Positions 1 through 10,741 of a DNA stretch of 64,000 bases are shown piece by piece. Below the pieces are notes generated by a model. It ran no database searches. It was given only the letters and a program-made list of their open reading frames with translations, and was not told the origin of the DNA. Source of the DNA: Sepioteuthis lessoniana (taxonomy: Eukaryota; Mollusca; Cephalopoda; Myopsida; Loliginidae). Each line of letters starts with the position of its first letter. The stretch's first letter is position 1. Where the stretch lies: positions 66,990,867 to 67,054,866 of the forward strand of contig OY757904.1 of assembly GCA_963585895.1 (NCBI GenBank). The letters are read 5' to 3'. A program made the position numbers and the translations under genes.

Positions 1-730
1 TAAGTTTGTTGAGCATAGTTGAGTGATGTGATTTATTCATAACTCTTTCAAATAGTTCGTTACCTGTTCTATTTTACACGGAGATTGGACCCAAACGGGT
101 ACTAGTATTCCGGGCCAGAGTACAACTAGAAGTAATGTCAGTGAAGGGTTAAACAACACTTCTCCAACCTCTAGCTGTAGAGCCTTAACATCAGACCCTA
201 CTTTTGACCCTACTTAAGACACTTCTTTTTTTGTGAGTGGTAACTATCTGCAGGAGATACTATCAGCGTATTATAAGACACACCGACCGAACAAAATTAG
301 ACAAATATCAATCTTTATCATATTTTAATTTGACACACAAATAAAGGGCCCAACGACTGACCAATAAATTATTCAGTGTTTTAAGCAAGGTTAATATATT
401 TTTCACACAGAAAAGAAAAAGAAAAACCAGAGCAAAGCAATTAACTGGAAAATATTAAATCAACAAACTTTAAAGCCAAGAAACATTTGTGTGAAATGTT
501 CTCAAAATGAAGATAATTTTTAAATAGCTGAGCGGAAGAAAACCTTCGCATATAGCAGTCTTATATCTGTTTTCACGAAAGCCTACATTTTGACTGGGCA
601 TTCATTTAATTTTTGATTTGTATGCCTTATACTGTCTTAAATTGTACATGTGTTTACACATTTACCCAACCAGTCTGATAGAAGCAGAATATGACCCAAT
701 GTTAATTTTTCAGCTGTTTTGCATTTTGCG
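1..730. other. No recognised feature
   Basis: AT-rich sequence with no open frame of note, no recognised repeat and no RNA gene visible on either strand. Confidence 0.5.
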
Positions 731-734
731 TTTT

Positions 735-910
735 CCGTTTAGTAGTCTGCTTTCCTAAGCGAGGCCAGATAATCAAGACTCTTCTACAAATTTACCTTTA
801 GCTTGGGAGAAGAATAATGGATTAGTGCCTTTCTGTGAGAGTTATAACTGGAAGCGAAATATAAATAGCCTACTTCAAGATTTGATCCATGGTCACCGAT
901 TCCAATTCCA
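735..910 (-). mobile_element. Degenerate tRNA-derived SINE (SINE-1 type), fragment
   Basis: Weak collinear similarity to the body of the SINE-1 copies at 6.4 and 54.3 kb: a lost version of the 'aatttacc..agct.ggga.aataat.ggatt' block is followed by a 'gatttgatcc' box-B-like stretch. It reads on the minus strand. It is much decayed and no target duplication was seen, so this could be chance similarity. Confidence 0.3.
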
Positions 911-3143
911 ACGAGGGTTACGCCTCCTATTTTGTCTCTGTATAAGTCTCGTAGGGAGCCATAGGGACCTCTTAATAAAACATAGCTGCTTTATTATTTT
1001 AGGAAGAGTTGGCTTTAATTTGTTTGATTGAACAATGTTAATTGCTGCTAAAATCAAGTTTGAATTATGTCTGATGATGTCCGGCAGCAGTAACAGCAAG
1101 GCCATTATCATTATAAAATTATGATATATGCTTTTTTTAAAAAAGTGATTGCTTAAGGATCAAAAAATTGCCCTTTAAACTCCGTCCGATGTCACTAGTT
1201 ATTTCGTATGCACACTCTAAACACAAACCTAATGGAATTTGACGGCATAGCGTGTTATTTTTCTCTCATCTCTGATTCCCTGGTTTTGATATACAGATTT
1301 GCTCAACGTTTCTCTAATTCTGTAAAAGCGATTTTGATGAAATGTTTTTATTCTACTTAACCTAATAACTCTTACCGATCCAAAATATGTCGGTGTTTTA
1401 ATAGGAACGGTTTAAAAATCCACTGTCTGAAAATTTCATATGATGTCTTCATGTCAGCTGCTAATGATTTGTTTTAGCAATGAGATACAAGCTCTGCAGC
1501 AGTAACCGAAGAAGTTAGTTTACTGCAGGAGAGAAAAAATAAAGTTCATTTGATCACATATAATGGGTGTATTTTTGTCAGCCAATGCTTTTATGCCGAC
1601 ACTCGTAAATCCTGTATCCGACCATCCATAACTGCTGCAGAACTGGGTATTTTGCAATAGGAAACATGTATTCAACTTCAATGGCTTTTCATCTTTGCGG
1701 GTAAATAGATCGGTAGACCGTACACATTGCAACTCATAATTCTGGCATGAATGTCAATTTAAATTTCACACCATGAAGAATGAATAAAGCTTAATTGGTG
1801 AACTTTAGATTAAAATCAAAGTCCATCAGTAGATTGGATTTCAACATAATAGCTCGTGAAGTATCTGACATTACAAATAGAATAACATTTTCTCGTTGGG
1901 GTCTTGACTCATTAAACAGGTTTTCTTTTCCTTTTCTCTAATCAATATATTATGCTATAATTATAATAGTTCAATGAAACCTGAAATGCACAAAGCAAAT
2001 TTCAAATCTAAAAATCGATGAAAATCGGTGAATATTTTAAGTTGAGCATTGATTTAAAATTGTATATTGTTTTGTTGTGAGAAATTTCGGTCAGCAAATG
2101 GTCACATATTTATTATCAAGCATCTTTTTTTCTTTTTCTTTTGTGTATCTTATATAGTCTCATGTGGTTACCGATCGTCGAGGTCATTGTTTTTGTTTGC
2201 ATACTGACAAAACTCATATGCGTTATTGTCTTTATTCAAATCAACTTCAATAATGATGAGGTTTGTGATAGAGAAAATGAGAACCAGGAATATGAGACTG
2301 TAGTTGAATAGGAGCCAGTTTGCCGGCAGTATCGAAAAGTCAAATTCAGAAAGTCAAAATTACATTCAATTAATCGGGTAAAATAAAATGTAGATTTCAT
2401 ATGATATTAAACAATTCAGTCGAACATTACAATCTAAAAAAGAAAGGGGGGGAAATGAACAGCTGACCTTTGATATCACTAGGATTTCCTTTTGTTTTTC
2501 AAGTCACAAACACACACTCATACTCTCATAAATCACGGTCAACACAGAAGTTGTAATATCAGCAATAAGGTGAGTGGGATTATTCTGTGATCATGTCTGT
2601 CTTTCCAATTGCCGATAGGAACAAACTCATCTCGCCATTTCTTCCTCTTGTTTTTAGTCTCTTCGTCTTCACCAACTTTGTGACGCTTGCAACACTACAA
2701 AATATTCAAATATTAAAGATTACTCAACATTATCTAGAGAACAGTGTAAAACTGGGTAATCGTACAAAGAGAATAATCCCCAGCATAAGATTAAATACAC
2801 AGAAGTAACTTCCAGTGAGGCTCATTGACCCGCTACTAATCTTTGGAATGAAACAGAAAATGTGGCTATTTTGGGAAGTTAAATGATTAATATGCAACGA
2901 ATAAAAATCAAACTTCTATCTTTCAATGACTTCTAAACAAATATTTTGTCAGATAATAAAGAAAAAAAAAGGACATATGTTTAAAATATATGGGGTAAAT
3001 GTTTTGAAAACATCATCAGAGAAGCCTTGAAGTAGAAGCTGTCAGAGTGGAAATATACCAATCATACCATATTTATTGCAAGTTAGTAATAGCCCACGCT
3101 TCACGTTTCATATTGGTTTCCCTTGCTGGTCTCAGTTACGAAT

Positions 3144-3146
<3 letters not shown>
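911..3146. other. No recognised feature
   Basis: About 2.2 kb of AT-rich sequence. Open frames are short, lack recognisable domains and overlap on both strands. No tRNA, SINE or transposase signature was found. It may be old decayed repeat or unique intergenic or intronic DNA. Confidence 0.45.

Positions 3147-3237
<91 letters not shown>
3147..3237. repeat. (CA)n(TA)n compound microsatellite
   Basis: An unbroken CA run passes directly into a TA run and abuts the truncated 5' end of the RTE copy at 3244. Open frames across it (poly-HT, poly-IY) are artefacts. Confidence 0.95.
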
Positions 3238-3239
<2 letters not shown>

Positions 3240-3243
3240 TAAC

Positions 3244-3664
3244 CGGTCGCATCGATACTGCTATATGTATGCATTACATGGACTCTAACAAAACGGCTGG
3301 AGAAGAAGCTAGACGGCAATTACACAAGAATGCTGCAAGCAATCTTGAACAAGTCCTGGTGGCAACACCCCACAAGACAACAACTGTACGGCCACCTGCC
3401 TCCCATCACGAAAACTATTTGACGAACTAGACATGCAGGACACTGCTGGAGAAGCAGGGACGAGCTCATAAGTGATGTACTCTTATGGACCCCCACACAT
3501 GACCGTGAAAAAGCATGACGACCAGCACGAACATACATTCAGCAACTATATGAGGATACGGGATGTTGTCCAGAAGACCTGCCTGATGTGATGAACGATA
3601 GGGAAAAGTGGCGAGAGAGGGTCAGGGATCTCTGTGCTACCAGCGTGACATGATGATGATGATA
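3244..3664 (+). mobile_element. RTE-like LINE, 5'-truncated copy R1
   Basis: Encodes the extreme C-terminus of an RTE-like non-LTR retrotransposon polyprotein: the '..LTKRLEKKLDGNYTRML' block, then 'HAGHCWRSRDELI' and 'NDREKWRERVRDL'. Compared with copies at 4.8 and 33 kb it has a 6-nt deletion after 'ITKTI' that creates a stop, plus another stop after 'DREKA'. The 3' end runs directly into (TGA)n then (TA)n, with almost no 3' UTR. The 5' end is truncated against a microsatellite. It shares variants with copy R4 (57 kb), such as the codons for KLDG spelled aagctagacggc, so R1 and R4 form one subfamily. Non-functional. Confidence 0.85.
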
Positions 3665-4015
3665 TATATATATATACATTACCCAACCCTTTCGACACGG
3701 ACTAGATGTAACCCAAGAATTAGTTATGGTTATGACCATTTTTCTACTCATAAAGTTATGAAACAGATCTGTTGTGTAACAGATAATTTAAGAGTTTAAA
3801 TGTAACACTAGAAGCTCATCTACCTCTTAGTGAATATAATTAAGTACGATAATGCATATACTTTTACATTCAAAAGCGTCTATATGATAATGTATGTGGA
3901 GAGACGTGGCATGTATGTGTATATGGCCATGGAGATGCAACCGTATCTGTATAAACAAATGTATGCATAGGAAGTATATAAGTTTGTAGGCATATATGCA
4001 CGTATGTGCGCAGAA
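3665..4015. other. AT-rich spacer with short (TA)n
   Basis: A short TA run at 3661-3675, then AT-rich sequence rich in 'tatgtgtatatgg'-like words. It may be 3' flank of the Penelope-like copy that follows on the minus strand, but no diagnostic motif is visible. Confidence 0.4.
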
Positions 4016-4745
4016 AAGGTAAACCGTAATAGATATGTTTTGTTTATTTTCCAACGCGTTTCGACTTCAATATTTTTCTTGAATAAAATATATTTTATTA
4101 AAATTACTTCTGTGGGAAAAATAAACATGACAGATTAAATTTTGTTACAATTCGGTGTCTTTATCAGGGCTTTTAGATATTGTTGTTAAAAAATTAGAGT
4201 AATACTTGTTGATATGTTAAAATTGCGTCATTTTGTACGATGGATTTTTTTTCAACGTAAATGGCGTTTTATGCTTTGAGAAACATATTTGAGTAGTTTT
4301 ATTGTTTTAAATGTTTACAGAAAGAAGGAAGTAATCTTTAATGTGAATTTTGAAACCTTTTAGTATTATTTTTCCTATAGACGGTGATACTTTGAAAAAA
4401 AAACCTTTATCCCAAAGAACACATTATTCCTTCTGTTGGACACAAATTCAACCAAGTTGGACTAAGCTTTAATTTCATATGCAAACATGTGAAAAACAAT
4501 TCCTTACCTTTCCTGGACATCTTATTCATAAACAATAACAATAAATTAGAATTCAAAAGTTTACCACAAGATAAACAACTCAAATGACTACATACTTTTT
4601 TTATGCAAACCGCAGCATTAAAAAAAAGTGGCATTCTCATAGTTATTTTTCCTGGGAGCCCTTAGAACCTGCTCCCCCAAATTTTTAAAAGACGAATTTT
4701 AACACATCAAAAACTCTTTTTCCAAACTACAACATCCCGAATATT
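4016..4745 (-). mobile_element. Penelope-like element fragment P1
   Basis: Minus-strand copy of the 3' part of a Penelope-like retroelement. It resembles P2 at 5353-6300 in order of motifs: a decayed C-terminal segment of the GIY-YIG endonuclease region ('FFKVSPSIGKIILKGFKIH'), an AT-rich stretch, a CCTGATAAAG word near 4164-4173, and ATTGAAGTCGAAACGCGTT near 4052-4070. The last two resemble the two core boxes of hammerhead ribozymes known from Penelope-like elements, but the first box carries a G-to-A change, so activity is unlikely. The reverse transcriptase is absent (5' truncated). Reading frames are broken. Confidence 0.6.
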
Positions 4746-4768
4746 TTATTCACTAAGTCAAATCAAAA

Positions 4769-5352
4769 GACAAATTCACGTACCTAGGAAGCACCGTCGA
4801 ATCAACCGAAAAGGACATCGAAACGAGGTTAACGAAAGCATGGACAGCTATCAATAGGCTATCGATTATATGGAAATCAGACCTAACCGATAAAATGAAA
4901 CGCAGTTTCTTCCAGGCAGCGGTCACATCGATACTGCTATATGGATGCACTACATGGACGCTAACAAAACGGCTGGAGAAGAAACTAGATGGCAATTACA
5001 CAAGAATGCTGCGTGCAATCCTGAACAAGTCCTGGCTGCAACACCCCACAAGACACCAACTGTACGGCCACCTGCCCCCTATCACGAAAACTATTCAAGT
5101 TAGACGAACCAGACATGCAGGACACTGCTGGAGAAGCAGAGATGAACTCATAAGAGATGTACTCTTATGGATCCCCACACATGGCCGCGCAAAAGCAGGA
5201 CGACCAGCTCGAACGTACATTCAGCAGCTATGTGAGGATACAGGATGTTGTCCTGAAGACCTACCTAGGGCGATGAACGATAGGGAGGAGTGGCGAGAGA
5301 GGGTCAGGGATATCCGTGCTGCCAGCACGATATCATGATGATGATGATGATA
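4769..5352 (+). mobile_element. RTE-like LINE, 5'-truncated copy R2
   Basis: Open over 190 codons, from 'DKFTYLGSTVESTEKD' through 'LTKRLEKKLDGNYTRML', 'HAGHCWRSRDELI' and 'NDREEWRERVRDIRAA' to a TGA inside the (ATG)n tail. This is the region C-terminal to the reverse-transcriptase core. It is nearly identical to R3 at 33 kb, implying recent dispersal of this subfamily. It sits between two Penelope-like fragments. Only the 3' 580 bp is present, a truncation typical of target-primed reverse transcription. Confidence 0.9.
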
Positions 5353-6300
5353 TGAATAAAAATAAATCTAGCTCAAATACCAACCCTATAAAAAGACATA
5401 TATTACCCCCAAATCCACCTACAATCCTCATCAAAAAAAAATTAAATTTCTTGGGCATAAAAACCACGACTCGCACAACAAAAACAATAGAATAATTAGT
5501 AAAGAACAATTCCAAAAACACAGATTCCCTAACCAACGCAGGCGTTTACAAAACCCGCTGTCTAAATTGCCATGAACTTTATATAGGAGAGACGGGGCAC
5601 CTCCGGTTGTGTAACGGTTAGCAAGCTAGACTAGGAAACCTACACGTGTGAGTTCTAGTCTCATTAGGTGCCCCATTCATTCGGCCATGAGCCACATCGG
5701 AGCAAAGAGCTTTGTAAATTACTATCTACGAGAGACGGGTAGAAATTTAAACAAAAGAATTTATGAATATAAAACAGTCTTTGAAATTGGTAACTCAATA
5801 GACTCTTTAGTATCTCTCAATATTTTAACTAACTATACTTTCGATTTTCAAGTATTTGCCTTATTTGCTTTCCTTCGTAGCAAAAATAAATAAAGAATAA
5901 CTGAAGGATGTCCCATAACATTCCACAAAACAATATTACAACGAAAAGGTCTTTTCAAAATATCACCGTCTATATAAAAATTATACTAAAAGAATTCAAA
6001 ATTTACACTAAAGAATAGCCGCCATTTTCTCTAAATATTTAAAGCAATAAAACGTCACAAGTCCATTTCTCAAAACACAAAACCCCATTTAGTTTTTAAA
6101 AAAATCCACTGCATAACATGACGCAATTTAAACATATCAACTAGTATTTTTCAATTTTTTAAAAGCAATGTCAGCAAGCCCTGATGAAGATATTCAATTA
6201 AATTAAAATGTTATCCATTATAATTATTTCTCACTCAAAAATAATTCAAATAAAAGATTGAAGTCGAAACGCGTTTATTCCGTTTTACCTTCTCAACGCA
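5353..6300 (+). mobile_element. Penelope-like element fragment P2 with GIY-YIG domain
   Basis: Shows the endonuclease module of a Penelope-like retroelement: 'GVYKTRCLNCHELYIGETG' at about 5541-5596, with the GVY and YIG motifs and the family's CxxC pair. It continues after a SINE insertion as 'RNLNKRIYEYK' and 'KGLFKISP'. An upstream segment ('NFLGIKTTTRTT') fits the linker before GIY-YIG. A stop in the linker, later stops and the SINE make it dead. The reverse transcriptase is missing. Downstream, CTGATGA (6181) and GTCGAAACGCG (6263-6273) can be brought together by a helix TTCAAT/ATTGAA, a hammerhead-like arrangement. Confidence 0.75.
5597..5729 (+). mobile_element. Short tRNA-derived SINE inserted in GIY-YIG frame
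   Basis: A 133-bp insert flanked by the direct repeat GAGAGACGGG (5587-5596 and 5730-5739). Removing the insert and one repeat restores the Penelope reading frame across the joint (Y-I-G-E-T-G-R-N-L), which proves insertion. The insert begins with a tRNA-like segment: box-A-like GTGTAACGGTTAG, box-B-like GAGTTCTAGTC within a possible 5-bp T stem, and GTGCCCC, which can pair with the GGGGCAC at the junction. The anticodon stem is poor, so this is a SINE head rather than a functional tRNA. It differs from the other SINE families in the window. Confidence 0.75.
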
Positions 6301-6384
6301 CATTCTGTTGGATCCAAATCATTCCTTCTCGTATATATACATGTATGCTTGTTAATATCAAAAGTATAGCAACACAAATAGGTA

Positions 6385-6693
6385 CTATTAACCAACCCCT
6401 CCACTCGGGCAGGATATGACACAAGGTCAATTTTTAAGCGGAGTTTAACAGGTTTTAATTCAGAGTTTTCCTTCTCCTAGACTAGTTGCTTAACCAAGGC
6501 TGAAGAACCTAGTCTGCCCTACTATTTACCCATAGCTGGAGGGAGAATAATTGGATTCATACCTTTACCAAGGGTATTAGTGCTATGTGAAATGCAATCA
6601 GTCTCGTCCAGGATTTGAACTCGTATCGCCGTGTTCATTTCCTACGGCGATAACGACTACACCACGGGCACCTCCTAACGACTACACCACGGG
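6385..6693 (-). mobile_element. tRNA-derived SINE-1, near complete
   Basis: Minus-strand SINE. Read on that strand it starts GTGCCCGTGGTGTAATGGTT (box A), has box B AGTTCAAATCC, then a body ending CCCGAGTGGAGGGGTTGG. It is flanked by CACAAATAGGTA at 6373-6384 and 6694-6705 (part of the right copy may coincide with element sequence). Box A is duplicated: a 21-bp word occurs at 6651-6671 and 6676-6696. SINE-1 would be copied by a LINE in trans; no shared 3' end with the LINEs here was seen. Confidence 0.85.
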
Positions 6694-6705
6694 CACAAAT
6701 AGGTA

Positions 6706-7589
6706 AGGTAGCAGAATTTAAGAGCTGACAGAATAGATGAAAAATGGATTTCTTGATGGGGATGAAAGGATGAAAGATTAATTTTAATCTTCGTAATAAA
6801 CTGAATTATTAGGTATATGTATTGTAAGAAGTCGGCAGATAAGGATATCATATTTAATAGTAGTCCAGCTGGGACGCCCCTAAAACTAGACAACTTGGTT
6901 CCTTTATTTGTTTTTCTTTATGATATTTTTTAACAGATCAGGAGTCATACTGTTTAATCAAAAACTTGCCGGTGGCTAATATTGATGTGAGCTTGACGTT
7001 CTTTACCGGGAACAACTGTGCATGTCGTGGATGATATTGTCAGAGTATATATCTTGTAAACCTAATATTTTCTACAATGAATGATTTGGAAAATCCATGC
7101 TCTCTTTTTTTTTCTTTAAAAATATATCAAGTTCAAAATTGATCGGAGATATGAAGACATTAAAGTACTTATGAAAATACACAGTTCACACAAGAATATT
7201 TTTGTTTTCTTTTTTTTTTTTTTTTTTTTTTTTTAGCTTTTCTTGTAATTTCGATAAAACCCAAATCAAAAAAAAAAAGTAAACGTAATAATTATAATAA
7301 AGAATTAGGAATCAGATTTGACTGCTTATTCACTTCATATTAGAATATAATCCTTACCCTTTTTGGTTTCATGGCTACAGAATTGTAAGTTCGATCCACG
7401 CCCAAAGCTGCATTCTTTGCTTAACGCTTAGTGGGGTTACAAGGCGATACGCATGATTTAATTAGTGGCGGAACATATTGATCGTAATTACAAATTTGAA
7501 AATGGAAATAAAATATTTCACTGGTTGCTTTACCTTGTTTGGTCGTGGGGACACTATTAATGTAACATGAGTTGAATATGAATACAGCT
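6706..7589. other. No gene; poly-T tract
   Basis: AT-rich stretch containing a 25-nt T run at 7210-7234. A 'aagttcgatccacgc' word near 7388 resembles box B, but no matching box A was found. Nothing else recognised. Confidence 0.45.
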
Positions 7590-7825
7590 CATTCATCTCC
7601 AGATCTTAAACTAGTTTGAATTAAGAGATTTTCCTCACGTAAGCCAGATGCCATACTAAAGTTAAAGAGCCTTGTCCACGCTACAATTTACCAATAGTTC
7701 CATGGAGAATAACTGGATTCATACTTTTCCCATGTGAAATGAAATAAAAAAAAAATGCCTCTTTCACCATTTGAACTCGAGTAGACGGGTTCACTTCTAA
7801 GAAAGATAAAAGTCATACCTCGAGG
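7590..7825 (-). mobile_element. Decayed SINE-1 copy
   Basis: Matches the SINE-1 body in order on the minus strand: the 'caatttaccaatag..ccatggagaataactggattcat' region, then 'tttgaactcgagt' as box B, then the box-A side. Many substitutions and small indels; no target duplication identified. Confidence 0.55.
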
Positions 7826-7959
7826 GCCTTCATTAATAAAATGTAAACGATGTATAATAATAATACAAAAAATAGTATCGGATTGAATGTCTTTTGTAAA
7901 GAAATTTGATATAAAAATCACATCAATTCAGAAGACTGAACGTGGATATCATATAATCC

Positions 7960-8012
7960 TGAGTCTCTCTTTCTCATCTCTCTCCCTCTCTTTCTTTCTC
8001 TCTCTCTCTCTA

Positions 8013-8046
<34 letters not shown>
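7960..8046. repeat. (CT)n(CA)n microsatellite
   Basis: Pyrimidine-rich CT run with interruptions that switches to CA. Open frames across it are translated repeats. Confidence 0.9.
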
Positions 8047-8047
<1 letters not shown>

Positions 8048-8790
8048 TACACATGCTCGCACACATACATATATATGGATAAATTCCATCCGCAAAATCT
8101 TTTGTTACCGAAGGGCACATATCTGCCGATTTCAATATCATCTTTGTTGCCAAGGGGATAACATTATTATAGCTGTCGTCGATGGGAGACAGAGTATCTC
8201 ACTGCAGTTTGCTTCAGGCTCCATAATAAGAGGCATTTGCAAACGAGACTGCCAATATCGACTGGCAAGTACTTGGTGTACAAGAATGCGTTTGGCGATC
8301 TCTCCTTGAGCTTAGTCAAGTAGTTCAAGTGGGTCTTGCGGGAAATAAAACTAAAAATGATTCGTGCGTTGTCCGTGTGTCGAAGAAATGACTGTTACTT
8401 AAAATTTAATCTTCCTCGATGAAGCAGGATGACTGCGTGCTAGAGTGCCGCCAGGATTGTTCCGAAATATCACATCATGTAATTAAACGAAAAATAAAGA
8501 GGATGTATATAACAACTCCCGGGAACTTTCCGCGCTCAAAAATGTGTTTAGTTTGCTTGTCTCGTGACCAGGATAGATTAACAATTGACCATTACCTAAA
8601 AGTATCGTGACCACTGAAATATTGTTTCGTTATATCTTATATTTCGCTTGGTAAAAGTTATTGATTTGTGGAATAGCGTGAAAGTCCAATCTGCTAAAGA
8701 TATCCCATACTTTTTGTTACCTCCTTCGAATATATTTTATTGCATCGTCATTTTACCAAAAAGTGCAATTGGTTTTCTTGAAAACTTTGG
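8047..8790. other. No recognised feature
   Basis: Mixed-composition sequence, slightly less AT-rich than its surroundings near 8100-8330. Short frames only. I could not assign it to any repeat family seen elsewhere in the window. Confidence 0.4.
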
Positions 8791-8794
8791 TCGG

Positions 8795-9640
8795 GTTTTG
8801 TTTGGTTTTATGGTATATCAACCATTGTAGGTTATTTCATGCCAGATTCTTTTTTATGCGTATATATTAGACACTATTTCAAAACACATTTTTTAGATAA
8901 CCTTTTTAAACGTATCTGAGCTCATTCTTTGCGCACAGTTAAATGGTTTCACTTATTTCAATCTAATATGAATTTTTTTTTACTATTAATCATTTGTGCA
9001 CACAGTTACATGTTTTCATTTCTTGCTGTTTAACACTAACAATTCAATAAAGCATCAGTCATTTGTATAGACACAGTTTTAGATAGATCTATTTCAAACA
9101 ATTCTGTTTAGCACATCAACAAGGTTAAATGGATTCTAGTAATCTGGTATATTTCACTAACAATTCAATTAAACATCAATTGTTTGTTTAGAAACACTTT
9201 AAAGATCAAATAGTTTTATTTCAAATAATCTACTTTAGCATGTCAACAAAAATAAATGGTTTCAAGTATTTAGGTATCTCTAACAATTCAATTAAGTATC
9301 AGTGATTTATTTACACACAGGCAATTTATAAAACAGTTCTATATCAAGCAATCCAGTTTAGCATAATTTATTTGTTAGCACTTAGTTTGAATATCAAAGT
9401 ACACAGTATAAATTTCAAACGGATTTTTCGAACCATAGATACACTGAGTTGCTACCAATCCCGACCATAATGAACCTGGGAGCGATGGCATTGCCCAAAG
9501 CTCCATCATTACTGAAGCTTCACCATCAGATTGTTTAGTGTCACAATAGGACACTCAATGGAGGAGTATTACTAGCCAGCAGAGATCTAGCTGATGTATT
9601 GTACAGCCCCAGTCCCAGCGGACTGATCCTGTTGTCTTGA
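8795..9640 (+). repeat. Composite repeat, copy A
   Basis: First of four copies with the same layout: (1) TTTATGG.ATATCAACCATTG followed by GGTTATTT; (2) diverged tandem units carrying 'aacaattcaattaa', 'cagttctatttcaagcaat' and 'tttagcat'; (3) a junction like 'ccatagata' plus a 150-200-bp less AT-rich tail containing 'gcgatggcattg' and 'cagccccagtc.cagcggactg'. No open frame or terminal inverted repeat is visible. I do not recognise the family. Confidence 0.6.
8935..9425. repeat. Tandem units, about 122-bp period
   Basis: The word AATTCAAT recurs at about 9041, 9162 and 9285, giving spacings of 121 and 123 bp. Each unit also carries TTTAGCA(C/T)..TCAACAA and a variant of CAGTTCTATTTCAA. Units are diverged, so the array is old. 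It forms the middle part of composite repeat copy A. Confidence 0.65.
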
Positions 9641-10701
9641 AAAGAAATTTCTACTGAAAGCAACCCACGTCAGTGTTCTTTTTAATCCTCATGTCTAAAA
9701 AGAAATTTGTCGAGCAAGTTCATATTGAGTCAGGTTTCCATTTTGTATAAAATAACATCGCTGCTACTTTAATTGCATACACGCTTTGTCAGCGGTGGTC
9801 AGAATTCAATGACTGTATTACCGGCGGATTAGTAAGATCCTCCCACCAAAAAATGGGTGTCTAAGGAATGGCAGTAATCTTACATCTGACACTGAAGCTT
9901 CAATTTTGTGGGTCTAATGTGTGTTGATTACCCTTTTGTCATTACCACCAAGTTCACTTTGACCAGGATTGGTAGTACTTGTAATATTCTTATCTATGGG
10001 TCAAATATAACTGCTTAATCATTTATTAAGGAACATAATTATTAATTATTTGAAACTATAAAACCCTGAGCAAAATATTGATATTTTATCGAAATCAAAT
10101 CATCATATGCAAAAAAAAAAAAAAAAAGCTTAAGAAGCAATTGCCAGAATGCAAATATGGGCGTAACGGGATTCTCTATACTATGTGCATATGATAACAT
10201 TACTCGAATTGAAATCTTGTTAAAATCAATCAAACATTCAATCAATAAGACAAGTACCATGCATCACCAACCATATTTTATGCATCAAAATTAACCAGCA
10301 GTATTTCTCATATTATATAAAAGTTTTAACAATCACTGACGTTCGAAATATTCATAATATTAATTAGGATTTAGTAGTGATCGAAGAACGTTTCCTAGGA
10401 ACGATTTGACTAGGTAACACCGCTGTCCCATTGATATGCATATTTGCACACACTCAGGGGCCTCTGCAAATAGGCACACGTGGTATAAGTTTGAAAATAC
10501 ATAAGAATCGACAGATTATTACTGCGCAATTATCCCATGGCTGTCGGGCCGATGTATTGTTAACATTCCTGTCTGACAGCAACTATCACTGCCGATCTAA
10601 GCCGATTCTACAAGAATGAACAATCAGCATTGAAACAAACAATAATAATAATACATTTCTTTAAAACTATTATCTACACATATCAGAAGAATATAAACTT
10701 C
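9641..10701. other. No recognised feature
   Basis: AT-rich sequence with an A16 run near 10110. Around 9985 is 'tatctatgggtcaaat', the reverse complement of the TTTGACCCATAGATA junction word of the composite repeat, perhaps a fragment. Nothing else recognised. Confidence 0.4.
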
Positions 10702-10741
10702 GTAAGTGTTGCGGTTCTCAGATAAGACCGGTGGATAAGAC

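Noticed and set aside
3147-3430. Long open frames with poly-HT and poly-IY tracts, and similar frames at 15.2, 33.8, 35.0, 45.8, 47.3 and 49.3 kb
   Set aside because: They are translations of (CA)n, (TA)n, (GA)n and (TTA)n repeats, open only because the repeats lack stops.
5594-5674. A functional tRNA gene
   Set aside because: Acceptor ends can pair but use target-site bases, and the anticodon stem does not form; the target duplication shows a SINE insert.
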